From Bacteroidota bacterium (lineage in GTDB: Bacteria > Bacteroidota > Bacteroidia > AKYH767-A > 2013-40CM-41-45): 64,000 bases of DNA. The position numbers and the translations under genes are program-made. The DNA is taken from NCBI GenBank assembly GCA_016720655.1, contig JADKKE010000009.1:1-64000 (forward strand), in the 5' to 3' direction. Below are positions 40,284-50,378 of the stretch, piece after piece (positions within the stretch are counted from its first letter, which is position 1; the number at the start of each line of letters is the position of its first letter). The notes below the pieces were generated by a model, which did no database searches, was not told the origin of the DNA, and saw only the letters and a program-made list of their open reading frames with translations.

Positions 40284-41300
40284 CTATTCGGGTATCAGGA
40301 ATTCAATTTCCAAAGAAGACTGATTCTGTGAATGGTGTTCAAAGATTTTTCCATTAAAATATTCAACTCTAAATAAAATTTCACTGTACTCTTTGGAGTT
40401 TTTCTGAAAGTGGAGTTCATTCGCCGAGACGACACTAATTTTTGCAAGTTGTTTTTTATACTGAACAACAATTTGAAATGTGCCGGGTTCACTTTCGCGA
40501 ACAATAAGTTTTATCAAATCAAAAAGAATCCTGCAAAAAGACAGCTGATCTGTTAAACCAATCGACTCTATTTCGTTACTGTTGCATTCAAAATGGATAT
40601 GGTGTGGACACGTATTTCTGGTTGTTTCCAATTTCATGCGAATGGTTTCCAATAAACCAAAATATTCAATCTCCTTAGGAACAAGATCAGAACATAATTT
40701 ATTAATGTCGGAAATAATGTCGGAAATGTGCACCACAACTTCCTTGTGAATTCCAATATCTAAATCCTTGTTCGCTTCCATCATCATTTTACAAGCTACC
40801 AATTTCTGATTAATATTTTCCCGGAGAAGTTCAACCAGGTTTCTCCTTTCACTTTCCGTAGTTTGAATAATCGTCCGGAGGATATCCTGTTTTGAATTTA
40901 CCACCAGTTTTTCCAAATTTTTAACATAAGTAATATCAGCTACGTGGACAAAAAAACCAACCACCTCTGAATTCTTGAAATCAGGAATATAAGTAGCCAG
41001 AGAATGTCTAACCCCTGCTACACCCGGAATAGGAATTTCTCTTTCGAATAATTGTTTTTCGCCGGAAAGCACTCCTTGAATATAGGGAAGGTTTTTTTCA
41101 TAAAGTGGACCCAACAATTCGGGAAGATGAATCCTATCGATCATTTCATCACTCGATTTCCCAAACCAATCCAGATATGCGCCATTTGCAAATCTACACA
41201 AGAGGTTCTTATCCCAGTAAGCTAACATGGCAGTTGTCTGATTGGACACCAACAAACCCAATTCCCCTGAGTCACGAAAAGAAGTTTTTTCCATTTGCAT
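40284..41300 (-). CDS. PAS-domain protein with degenerate NarL-type kinase core
   Basis: 338 aa. N-terminal PAS domain (~15-130) with MLAYWDKNLLCRFANGAYLD, WFGKSSDEMI and FFVHVADITYVKN. Next a dimerisation-like helix with ESERRNLVELLRENINQKL, which matches the HisKA_3 pattern ERxRIAxDLHD but has Arg160 where the phospho-accepting His should be. The C-terminal region (~200-338) resembles a HATPase shape but has no recognisable N or G boxes. So probably a sensor or scaffold that does not autophosphorylate by the usual route. No membrane segments; cytoplasmic. Confidence 0.75.
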   Translation of the reverse strand: MQMEKTSFRDSGELGLLVSNQTTAMLAYWDKNLLCRFANGAYLDWFGKSSDEMIDRIHLPELLGPLYEKNLPYIQGVLSGEKQLFEREIPIPGVAGVRHSLATYIPDFKNSEVVGFFVHVADITYVKNLEKLVVNSKQDILRTIIQTTESERRNLVELLRENINQKLVACKMMMEANKDLDIGIHKEVVVHISDIISDINKLCSDLVPKEIEYFGLLETIRMKLETTRNTCPHHIHFECNSNEIESIGLTDQLSFCRILFDLIKLIVRESEPGTFQIVVQYKKQLAKISVVSANELHFQKNSKEYSEILFRVEYFNGKIFEHHSQNQSSLEIEFLIPE

Positions 41301-41534
41301 GGATGTAAATTTAGTGGGATTTATCCTGTCCTAACTACTATGATAAAATAAAATTACCCAATTCTCAATTCCAATTGTTTGGTAACTCTTCAAAATTTCG
41401 GCAGATAATTCTAAAGAATTCAGTTTTTCTACAGAATTTAAAAGTCTGATGAAAAATCTGTAAACTCAATTATTTAATCAACCAAATTGTTATATCTTGT
41501 TTGTAATCTCAAATCTTCATTTCTTTTGAATCCT

Positions 41535-42956
41535 ATGAGAAAATTTGCAAATTACTTCCAAGGCTTTTTCATTTTATCAGCGCTCATTACATTAATGAGT
41601 CTGGCAATTCCAGTATTGCCTCCTATCCCCTATGATTATGTAAATCTGAATCTTCCTCCGCACTTTACGAACACCAGCTTTGATGTTACTTTCTGGGACA
41701 ACACACCCGGAAACAATCCACTTACAAACGATGGCGCCACATTGGGCAGGGTTTTATTTTACGATAAAATTTTAAGTCTGAATGATTCCAAATCCTGCGG
41801 CTCCTGCCACAAACAACAATTTTCATTTGCAGATTCTTCAACCCATAGCATGGGATTTAACGGTGGATTGACTCGCAGAAACACAATGACGATCACAAAT
41901 GCACGCTGGCACTTCGGTGGAAAAATGTTCTCAGACACGAGAGGACTTTCGATGGAGGACGCTGTCCTAATGCCCATTCAGGATTCGGTAGAAATGGGAC
42001 TTTCACTTTCACAAATGGTACAAAAAGTAGAACAACAGCCATACTACGCATCACTCTTCATCAATGCATTTGGAGATTCTACTGTGACGGAGACACGAAT
42101 CTCCTATGCGCTGTCACAATTCATTCGAAGCATTGTGAGTCATACAAGCAAATACGATATCGGCCGTGCACAAGTGAGTGCGCCGGAAGATGCATTCCCA
42201 AACTTTACGAATTCAGAAAATCAGGGCAAAACAATTTTCTTTAGTACTGCTCAGTTGGGTGGCGGAGATTGCGCTATTTGTCATAGGACAGAAGCCTTCG
42301 TAAATACTGCTTCAGCTATAACCTGTAACGGATTGGATTTGGTATCCACTACTGATTTGGGAGTTTATGAAGCGACCGGAGTTCAGAGCGATATTGGCCG
42401 ATTCAAAGTGCCGAGTCTACGGAACATTGAACTCACTGCGCCATACATGCACGACGGCCGTTTCCTTAGTCTGGAAGAGGTTGTAGAGTTTTACAGTACA
42501 GGGATACAGCTACACATGAACCTTCCACCCGGATTAATTGACACCATAGGCGGCTTTCCTGTGGCCCGGCAATTTAATTTCTCACAATCTCAAAAAACGG
42601 ATCTGGTTCACTTCCTGAAAACCCTCACTGATACAACATTGCTTTCAGAAATCAAATGGAGCGATCCCTTTACTATCTCAACTTTTGCAGAAAATCTGAA
42701 ACCCGACAAATCACACATCAGCATTTATCCAAATCCGGCATCCAATTACATTTCGATTTATCCTGACAAAATTCTCCAGGACAAGATTGTCGATTTGGAG
42801 ATATTCAATTCAACCGGAAGGAAGGTTCACTCCCAAAAAGTTTTCTTGTCGGGCAGGCAGCTTATTGATATTAGCAATTATGCTTCCGGTGTTTATTTTG
42901 TGAATGTGAAGCTTGATGGAATGACGCTGACGGAGAGGCTGGTGAAAAGCTTTTAA
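41535..42956 (+). CDS. Dihaem cytochrome c peroxidase (MauG-like) with T9SS CTD
   Basis: About 473 aa from the ATG at 41535 (MRKFANYFQGFFILSALITL signal region); a longer frame begins at 41487. Two CxxCH haem c sites: Cys88-Cys91-His92 (SCGSCHKQ) and the second in DCAICHRT (Cys246-Cys249-His250). Also MSFADS-type and MEDAVLMPIQDSVEMG and the Met-containing PYMHDGRFLSLEEVVEFY of the CcpA/MauG family. The last ~80 residues are a T9SS CTD (IYPNPASNYISIYP, SNYASGVYFVNV). A haem protein destined for surface export would be unusual because maturation occurs in the periplasm. Confidence 0.88.
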   Translation: MRKFANYFQGFFILSALITLMSLAIPVLPPIPYDYVNLNLPPHFTNTSFDVTFWDNTPGNNPLTNDGATLGRVLFYDKILSLNDSKSCGSCHKQQFSFADSSTHSMGFNGGLTRRNTMTITNARWHFGGKMFSDTRGLSMEDAVLMPIQDSVEMGLSLSQMVQKVEQQPYYASLFINAFGDSTVTETRISYALSQFIRSIVSHTSKYDIGRAQVSAPEDAFPNFTNSENQGKTIFFSTAQLGGGDCAICHRTEAFVNTASAITCNGLDLVSTTDLGVYEATGVQSDIGRFKVPSLRNIELTAPYMHDGRFLSLEEVVEFYSTGIQLHMNLPPGLIDTIGGFPVARQFNFSQSQKTDLVHFLKTLTDTTLLSEIKWSDPFTISTFAENLKPDKSHISIYPNPASNYISIYPDKILQDKIVDLEIFNSTGRKVHSQKVFLSGRQLIDISNYASGVYFVNVKLDGMTLTERLVKSF

Positions 42957-43022
42957 GAATTGTTGATTTTAGATTGTAGATTTTAGATTGATTGGAATCA
43001 GCCAAGGTTCAATTTTAATCAT

Positions 43023-44333
43023 TCAAACTGGTTTTGGTTTGAATCTTTTCATTAGAATGTAAATTAAACAGATGACAAGTATAAAAACAGCTATTGAAAT
43101 CAATTCCTGCTGGCTTAGATTTGAAAGTACATAAAGGATCGCTGTAATTGCAATAATGGGAACAAGCAGTCCACCGGGAACTTTGAAGGACTTTTCTGCA
43201 TTCACTTCTTTTTTCGTTCTTAATTTTATCAAGGCTAAAACTACTCCGAGATAAATCAGAAGCAATGCACCGCTGGCAAGAATTGCCAATTGTTTGAAAC
43301 CACCGGAAACTGCAAAAACAAATATTCCAATTGCAAAAGTAATCACAGCCAAATAGGGAGTAGCGAATTTAGGATGTACTCTACCCAGGAATTTCGGGAA
43401 CAAGCCGTCTTTCGCTCCTGCAAACAATACACGAGGCGAGGCAAGTACATCTCCGTTTACCGAACCCAAACCGGAGATGGCTGCTGCAAAAAGCAAAATA
43501 CTTACTCCTGTTGTTCCGGCGATCCGATTTGCGATTCCGGCCAATGGCGCATCTTTGTAAATACTCATTTCTGTTCCCAAAACACCCTGCGTTACAATTT
43601 GGACAAGCACATAAATGCTAAAGACCAGGATCCCCCCGAGCAGAATTGCACGGGGAATTGTACGCTTCGGATCCTTTATTTCTCCGCTCACACTCAGTGA
43701 AGATTCAAATCCCGCCAAAGCAAAAAATAAAATAAGAGCTGTATCATTAAATGCTTTCATGGACGGAAAATGATCCATTCGCAAATTGTTCACCTGAATG
43801 TGCGTCAATCCAAAGAGAATAATCGCAAAGAGTGGCAACAACTTGATAATGGTTACAAATTCGACAAAGCGAACACTATTTTTCGCATCACGAACATTCA
43901 CAAAAATCATAAGTCCAATCAAGACAGCAAAGAGCAGGGCACGTACCCATGCATTTGTGAAAACAGGAAATAGTACAGAAAGTGAATCCGCGACAATATT
44001 CATCAAAGCAGCATCGGATAAAATACACCAGCCAAAAAAGAACAACCAGTTCACGATAAATCCTGCGAATGGTCCGAATGCCTTTTCCACATACGCGTAA
44101 GACCCACCACTTGTTTTAACAAGGCTTCCGATCTCAACATAACAAAGCATGATGGCCGCAAACATCAACCCACACAAGACGTAACCCAAAATAGAAGCAG
44201 CACCAAGTTGTAGGCCAATGAGGGCGGGCAGTGCATAGATTGCTCCACCAATTGAGAAATTCACTATCGTAGCTGCCAAACCGGGCACACCGATAACACG
44301 CTTTAATCCTTCATCACTGCTTTCGTGAGACAT
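43023..44333 (-). CDS. APC-superfamily amino acid / polyamine permease
   Basis: 436 aa with ~12 hydrophobic helices. GVPGLAATIVNFSIGGAIYA in helix 1 and ALAGFESSLSVSGEIKDPKR (the family FxGFE motif of helix 6) are diagnostic, with GLGSVNGDVLASPRVLFAGA in helix 8. Typical APC length. It follows the Rieske oxygenase gene by 51 bp on the same strand; uptake of an amine substrate oxidised by that enzyme is possible. Confidence 0.9.
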   Translation of the reverse strand: MSHESSDEGLKRVIGVPGLAATIVNFSIGGAIYALPALIGLQLGAASILGYVLCGLMFAAIMLCYVEIGSLVKTSGGSYAYVEKAFGPFAGFIVNWLFFFGWCILSDAALMNIVADSLSVLFPVFTNAWVRALLFAVLIGLMIFVNVRDAKNSVRFVEFVTIIKLLPLFAIILFGLTHIQVNNLRMDHFPSMKAFNDTALILFFALAGFESSLSVSGEIKDPKRTIPRAILLGGILVFSIYVLVQIVTQGVLGTEMSIYKDAPLAGIANRIAGTTGVSILLFAAAISGLGSVNGDVLASPRVLFAGAKDGLFPKFLGRVHPKFATPYLAVITFAIGIFVFAVSGGFKQLAILASGALLLIYLGVVLALIKLRTKKEVNAEKSFKVPGGLLVPIIAITAILYVLSNLSQQELISIAVFILVICLIYILMKRFKPKPV

Positions 44334-44384
44334 ACATTACAATTAGAGAATAGAATTTTCAAACAAAAACAAATCAGAGCAGAT

Positions 44385-45470
44385 TCATTTCAGAAATTCC
44401 CCGAGGATACGGTGAAAATGATGGGTGCCCAATTCTTTGGTGGGAGAATACCTTCCCTGCTTGTAAAATCTGGATCGCACTCCCTTTTGAACATTTTCAA
44501 CTATTTCTTCATCTTCCATTTCTACTCTGTCGAGGGCTGAACCTGCTCCGGAATTCAGTTTGGAAGCATCCCAAACATAACTTAGAAAAGTTACTTTACA
44601 ATCATTCACACCCAATGGATTCACAAGATTTACTGACAATCCCCAGGGATAAAAATTAAACATCATGTTTGGAAAGACCCAAAAATAATACGCCGCGACA
44701 TGTTTACCGTATTCCGGAGAAGAAGGAGGCAAATCGAAACACCCCTCCCCTTTCCTGGCCAAACCAATCTGCAAACTCGAATACGGAAAAAATAATTCCG
44801 TTGTATAGCCTTCGTAATCTATCAGCGCATTCAATTCAGGGTGAACAAAAGGAATATGAAAGCCTTCGAGGTAATTTTCACAATACAAAGCCCAGTTCGC
44901 ATTGACGTGAAATTCCCGTGTGAGATTAGGTTGAAAATTAAAATCTTCGAGGGGCATCCAACTTACTCTTTTCATCATATCGCTGAAAAATATTTCCGCT
45001 GGAAATTTTTGTTCAAGTGTAGTGAAGAGCAATTTATTCCATTGGAACAATGGAAGTTTCGCCAGATCATCCTCTTTTGTCGGGAATTTTTTTACCTCAG
45101 AAAATTCAGGCATGGATTGAAATTTTCCATCCAAAGAAAATGTCCGCCCGTGATACCTGCATCGAAGCTTTGGAATTGTACATGGCTTCTCAGTCACAAT
45201 ATTTCCACGATGAGTACACACATTCGAAATCAGGTGGAGATTATTCTCTCTATCCCGTGTCAGGGCAAGAGGTTCATCCAGGTAATCCGGCAACAAAATA
45301 AAGGGATGAACATCCTGTGCTTGTTTTACAAGGTCAGTACTCCCGACAAATTGCCAGGAAGGTGCAAATATTCTTTCCCTGCACAGCGCAAAGACTTCAG
45401 GACTATTATAAAAATCGGTAGGTATGGTTCTGGCTTTGGTGATATCTGGATCCACACTGAAATCTTGCAT
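44385..45470 (-). CDS. Rieske [2Fe-2S] ring-hydroxylating oxygenase alpha subunit family
   Basis: 361 aa. Rieske centre ligands C85-T-H87 (NVCTHRGN) and C104-x-x-H107 (RCRYHGRTF). The mononuclear iron site is likely His205 and His210 (NYLEGFHIPFVHPELN) with Asp320 near EMEDEEIVE. This is the fold of GbcA/CntA-type quaternary amine and aromatic-ring oxygenases. No ferredoxin reductase gene is adjacent. First gene of a two-gene operon with the APC permease. Substrate class by context is uncertain. Confidence 0.88.
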   Translation of the reverse strand: MQDFSVDPDITKARTIPTDFYNSPEVFALCRERIFAPSWQFVGSTDLVKQAQDVHPFILLPDYLDEPLALTRDRENNLHLISNVCTHRGNIVTEKPCTIPKLRCRYHGRTFSLDGKFQSMPEFSEVKKFPTKEDDLAKLPLFQWNKLLFTTLEQKFPAEIFFSDMMKRVSWMPLEDFNFQPNLTREFHVNANWALYCENYLEGFHIPFVHPELNALIDYEGYTTELFFPYSSLQIGLARKGEGCFDLPPSSPEYGKHVAAYYFWVFPNMMFNFYPWGLSVNLVNPLGVNDCKVTFLSYVWDASKLNSGAGSALDRVEMEDEEIVENVQKGVRSRFYKQGRYSPTKELGTHHFHRILGEFLK

Positions 45471-45715
45471 AGAAAATCTTGCTTATTGTGGCAATTTAAG
45501 AAAGATTCTCTTTCTCCAGCCATTCAATACAGTCTTTTCCTTCACCGCATACCAATGGAAATTTTTCTTAAAAATTTTCCAAAAAAAATCATTACAGATT
45601 AATCAAATTTATATTCTGCCCATAAGAATTTGGTTTTACCATCCTCATTCCATATTCACCGTATATCTAAAAAAAAATCACTGACCCAATTCATTTCAAT
45701 CTTTTAAATTCGCCC

Positions 45716-48495
45716 TTATTTTATTACAGATATAAACAATGAATTCCCTGCAGTTAAAGTGATACTCGCAGCAGTAGTATTTCTGTAGGCAACCTGTACT
45801 GTATTACTCGCAGAAACTCTGGCATAAGCAATGACAAGTCCCGCGTTTATTGCAATTCCTGGAGAAACAATTACAGAAGAACCGGTGACAACATTTGCGA
45901 TTGTATAATTTTGTGTAAGTGTTGTATTCGCAGCGATCGCAAGAGTTGCAGTTGTTGCTGTTCCGGTGATGATATTGGTGATTACACTTCCGACCGTTCC
46001 AAGCTTTACTGTTCCCTGAACATCCAATTTTGCAACAGGAGCATCCGCACCAACACCAATATTACCAGTACCATCCATTGTTAGCCGCACATTCGCATTT
46101 CCGTTGCCGGGAGAAATACTACGCAATCGAAATTCATTTGCATCGTTAAAGTTGATGTAATTTGGTCCCGTTGTTCTTTGTAAATTGAGATTGCCATTGT
46201 CTGATGTCACTCTTAGTTCGCCCGCTACCTCTAGTAATGAAAGAGGGCTTGGATTTATAGTACCAATTCCGATGATTTGACTTGGAAGAATTCGCATTGC
46301 TTCGACACCTTGAGGACTAAAAATCAAGGGTATTCCTGAATTTGTCTCTATGTTAGCTGTACTGGATGTATTCACCAATCTCATTTTATAAACATTATTG
46401 GTCATAAAATCCAAAACGCCGCCATTTGTATTATTATTAATTGAGAGTGTTGTATAATTCGAAAGTGATGTTGGCGAACTCGTACCGATGCCAATGTTTC
46501 CCTGAATGATGGCTCCATTTGAAGGGGCCGGATTCATACCGGCATATGCTGTTCCCACAGACAAAGCACCCGACACATCCAGTTTGGACAATGGACTGCT
46601 AGTGCCAATACCTACCTTACCTTGAATGATAGCACCATCTGTTGGAGCAGCAATTGATCCTGAATACTCGCTGCCAATTGCAACGTTTCCAGTAATGTCA
46701 AGTTTACTGTCAGGAGAAGATGTTCCTATTCCAACTTTCCCATTGCTATTTGTATTGTACACGGTACCATCGGCGTATGTCCAAACGCCATCATTCACTG
46801 TTGAGTTTACATCCAATATGGATTGTGTAGAATAATTCGTTGTGGTGTTGACATCGAGATATTCCCAAAAATCTAACATTCCACCACTGGCCAGGCCTCC
46901 ACCGATATACCCTTTATTACCAATTGAAAAAGCACCAGCATATGCTCTGGCAAGACTGGGAACATTTGCTTTTTGCGACCAGGTATCAGTCAATGAGTTG
47001 TATTCCCAGAAATCATTTGCAAAAGTAATATTTGAAAATTCACCAGTCCCAATATACCCTTTGGTACCAATCGAAAAGCCAACTGCGTTACTTCTTGCTG
47101 TCCCGCCAAAACTTGCTTTTTGTGTCCATGAATTTGTACCGGATTATATTCATAAAAATCTCTAAAAATATCGGCGGGTTCACCACCGGTTCCCAGATAT
47201 CCTTTTGTTCCGATAGAAAAACCTACCATTGCAATTGTAGCATCTTGTCCCGTAGTTGGAATTAAAGCTTTCTGGGTCCAGACATCTGTCAAAGGATTGT
47301 ATTCGTAAAAATCACGAAAAAAGGCTGGAAGATGGCATCCACCACCTAGGTATCCCAGATTACCGATTGAAAATCCAGTAGCATTATCCCTTAATGGCCC
47401 GGGAACATTCGCTTTCTGCAACCATGTATTTGAGGAAGGATCATATTGCCAGAAATCATTCGCAGAAGCTGAAGTTAAACTGTTGAATCCAGTACCAACA
47501 TACCCTTTATCAGCTATTGAAAACCCTACCGCCTGCCTACATGAAACTCCAGGATAATTCGCTTTTTGCGACCAGCTATTGTTTGACGGATTATATTCCC
47601 AGAATTCCGACCCGGAACCCAAGTAACCCTTGGCACCAATTGAAAAACCAACACCTTTAAAAAAACCAGTGAGACCAATATCTGCTTTTTGAGTCCAGCT
47701 ATTTGATGTAGGATGGCCCGGATCAACCGTAGTACTTGTGAGCTTCAGCCCACACGACTTAATCCAGTTTGTTCCATCAAAAATATCAATACACTGGTCA
47801 TCCAGATTAAAAATTTGCAAACCTGTTACAGGTGAAACTATAGCGTTCCTTTGTGCCGTTGTCATTCTCGGTATTAACAAGCCCTTGGAAGTCGAATAGA
47901 TATCAAGGATCGAAGATGTATTTGGATTTGTATTTTCGATGCCAATATTCGTCCCTTTGTTTGTAAGGGTACTATCAATAATCCAGGCACTTCCGTTCCA
48001 TCGAAGTGTATTCCCAGTGGAGATACCGGAAGGAAGATCAGCACTCTTTCCAGCATATAATGCAAATGGAACACTCAGCATTTGCGTTGTTCCCATGTTA
48101 ATATAAGTTACTCCTCCAGTAGCATCTAGCTCTACTTGCAAAAACTTTGAATTGCTTGCCCAATTAATCGAAGCAAATGTTCCGACTTGAGGAGTGCCTT
48201 GTCCAACATTGACGTTAAATAAACCAAGAGAATTTGTTGTTGTACTATGAACCTCTCTGTAAACAACAGTTCCCGCAACTGACGCATCGTGAATACTGAA
48301 ACGAAGTGAAACATTCTGATTGACAATCAGATTTCCCACATTGTCCCTTGCAACAGCCTGATAGGGTATTGCTAATGGGGGCTGTCCGGAAATTTGAATC
48401 ACTGTTGCGAGCAATAAAATACTTAAAGTGATGATTATTTTCATGATGTCTGAATAGAAGTGATGAAAATTATTTATCAAATTCTTTGAAATCAA
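45716..48495 (-). pseudogene. Kelch-propeller tail-fibre-like secreted protein, one frameshift
   Basis: About 925 aa when joined. Signal peptide (MKIIITLSILLLATVIQISG, the N-terminal extra residues from 48495 are doubtful), a module with IPYQAVARDNVGNLIVNQ and MGTTQMLSVPFALYAGKSA that is shared with 22653-24406, a Kelch-like propeller (FFKGVGFSIGAKGYLGSG, AVGFSIADKGYVGTG, NATGFSIGNLGYLGGG), then 'IGIGTSSP.SKLDVSG' coiled-stalk repeats and a beta-rich end. One base is missing near 47138: EYNPV then TNSWTQKASFGGTARSNAVG continues to 46993 and on. No canonical CTD. Probably a surface adhesin. Confidence 0.78.
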
Positions 48496-48754
48496 AATAA
48501 AATATGAAAATTCTTAAAACAAATTCTATGGTTTTTGAAATCAACACATTGCAATCATAGAAACACTCTAAAAGGAAAAATGAAAATTAAATGGTCAACA
48601 AGACTCATGAATTTCGAACCGAATTAAATTGTCTCGATCGAATTCTTCAACACCAGAATACAAGATAATAAAAATATAAGTCCTGTCAAAGCCCTGCTGG
48701 GGGCTCTATTTAGAACATTTCGGGCAAGTTAAATAACCAAAAAAATGGAAGCAA

Positions 48755-49942
48755 TTATTCTACTATCAATTTAACCAATTTCTGCTTCCCTGAACCGGAA
48801 ACAATTTTGCAGAAAACAACTCCTTTCTGATTTCCACCTAAATCTATAGTGAGAACTTCACCTGGATGAAGATGATCATTTTTATAAATGCTCTCACCAA
48901 GAACATTCAGCAGCTCGATCGTTGAATTCAGACTGGAACCGGAACGCACCTGAAATATTCCCGACGAAGGATTTGGAGAAACGGAAACTTCAAATGATTC
49001 GCTTGGATCAAATACGGATACAAATTCGTCCCCCTCTGCTATGAATAAATCGTTTTCCATCCAGGAATTCGTTTGAGAAGCAGTAAAAACAAGGAAAGTC
49101 CCATTATCCGAAACAGTTGGTTGTGTTTTCCAATTCGTGGAGGAAGGAATTCCCTGCACGGGATTGAAATTATTTACAGTGAATGAATCAGTAAGCGATG
49201 CTCTGGTGAACTCATACAAACTTGAAGAAGCGACACCTGTTCGTGCCGGAACGAAATATGAAAGTCCGTCTTTTGATAGCTGACCAGGACTTGGAGTTGT
49301 GTTCGGAGGGAAAGGAAGAAAACGCACCAAATCAAACGAGGTAGCACCGGTACGGGTCATTTGTGCAATCACATTTGTAGTTCCAACAAGATACAAATAC
49401 AATTCATTTTGTGTTTGATCGAGGGAAGGTCCGGAGAAAAAGGAAGTTGAAAAACCATTTAAGGTAATTGTAGAAAAACTTGTGAAAGCTGAAGCGCTTG
49501 AATTGCGATGTCCATAGAAGAGATCGTTCCCATCGGATCCATAGAAATCCAATTCGTCATTCGACAGCCATATCGACAAAATCGATACCGGCAATGTTAC
49601 CGGGACCGGACCGGAAAAATAATTAGATGTTGTAATTCTTTCAGACTGCATGATCTGATTGCTGGAGCCACCACCATACGTAAAATACAATCGCAGCGCA
49701 TCAGGCGACAACCAAGGATAAGCGTCTGCAGCAAGATTGTCATTCAATTCATCAAGAGGTCGGAGTGTGTCATACACAACAGAATTCCAGCTAATGGTGT
49801 TCAACATGTTCGCATTGCGCAGCGTTTCAAACGCTGATGGTTCAACATTGTCATTCGATCCATGTTGGCCATTCCCGTCAAGTGACTGTGCACAAATTGA
49901 CATTGAAAAAGATAAACACGACAGAAGTAATAGTTTTTTCAT
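48755..49942 (-). CDS. T9SS protein with PD40/WD40-like propeller
   Basis: 395 aa. Signal peptide (MKKLLLLSCLSFSMSICAQ), then TolB-like PD40 repeats (AYPWLSPDALRLYFTYGG, LSNDELDFYGSDGNDLFYG, LSKDGLSYFVPARTG, SDNGTFLVFTASQTN), then a T9SS CTD (VSPNPSSGIFQVRSG ... LGGNQKGVVFCKI). Exported surface or secreted protein; ligand unknown. Gene is separate from the Kelch protein downstream (259-bp gap). Confidence 0.85.
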   Translation of the reverse strand: MKKLLLLSCLSFSMSICAQSLDGNGQHGSNDNVEPSAFETLRNANMLNTISWNSVVYDTLRPLDELNDNLAADAYPWLSPDALRLYFTYGGGSSNQIMQSERITTSNYFSGPVPVTLPVSILSIWLSNDELDFYGSDGNDLFYGHRNSSASAFTSFSTITLNGFSTSFFSGPSLDQTQNELYLYLVGTTNVIAQMTRTGATSFDLVRFLPFPPNTTPSPGQLSKDGLSYFVPARTGVASSSLYEFTRASLTDSFTVNNFNPVQGIPSSTNWKTQPTVSDNGTFLVFTASQTNSWMENDLFIAEGDEFVSVFDPSESFEVSVSPNPSSGIFQVRSGSSLNSTIELLNVLGESIYKNDHLHPGEVLTIDLGGNQKGVVFCKIVSGSGKQKLVKLIVE

Positions 49943-50378
49943 AATCCTGATAAAGATTCCTACTCTTCTGGCTTTTCGGTGAGGCCCCGTTTTTATAGTA
50001 GTTTCTGGACTCTACTTTATTTTTTCTTAACAAATTTTAAAAATCAGCAATTCAAAATATCGAACAAGACCGTATTGTTAATTTCAGAAACCTAAATCTA
50101 CGAAAATATTTTAATTTAACAATTAGGAAGTGTACTACTCGATTATCGTAAGAAATTTTACATTCTACATCCTTCATTGGCAACAAATAAATAAAAAATA
50201 ATCCCTACTTTCGGATGGTTCTGAAAATGCCTGATGACAGACATGATAAGTATTCAAAACCAATTCCATCAAGCCTTTTAAAGGATTCCGAACACGAGCA
50301 AAAACGTCTGTATAAATTTTAAAATCCTCTTTACTTTTATAAAATCTGATAATTACCCACCCCCCAAATAAAATTTCG
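49943..50378. other. Divergent intergenic region
   Basis: 436 bp between the PD40 and Kelch genes; no recognisable promoter, repeat or small gene. Confidence 0.35.

Noticed and set aside
44841..45602. 253-codon plus-strand frame
   Set aside because: Lies antisense to the Rieske oxygenase gene, which has all its metal ligands; the protein has no domain and is a coding shadow.
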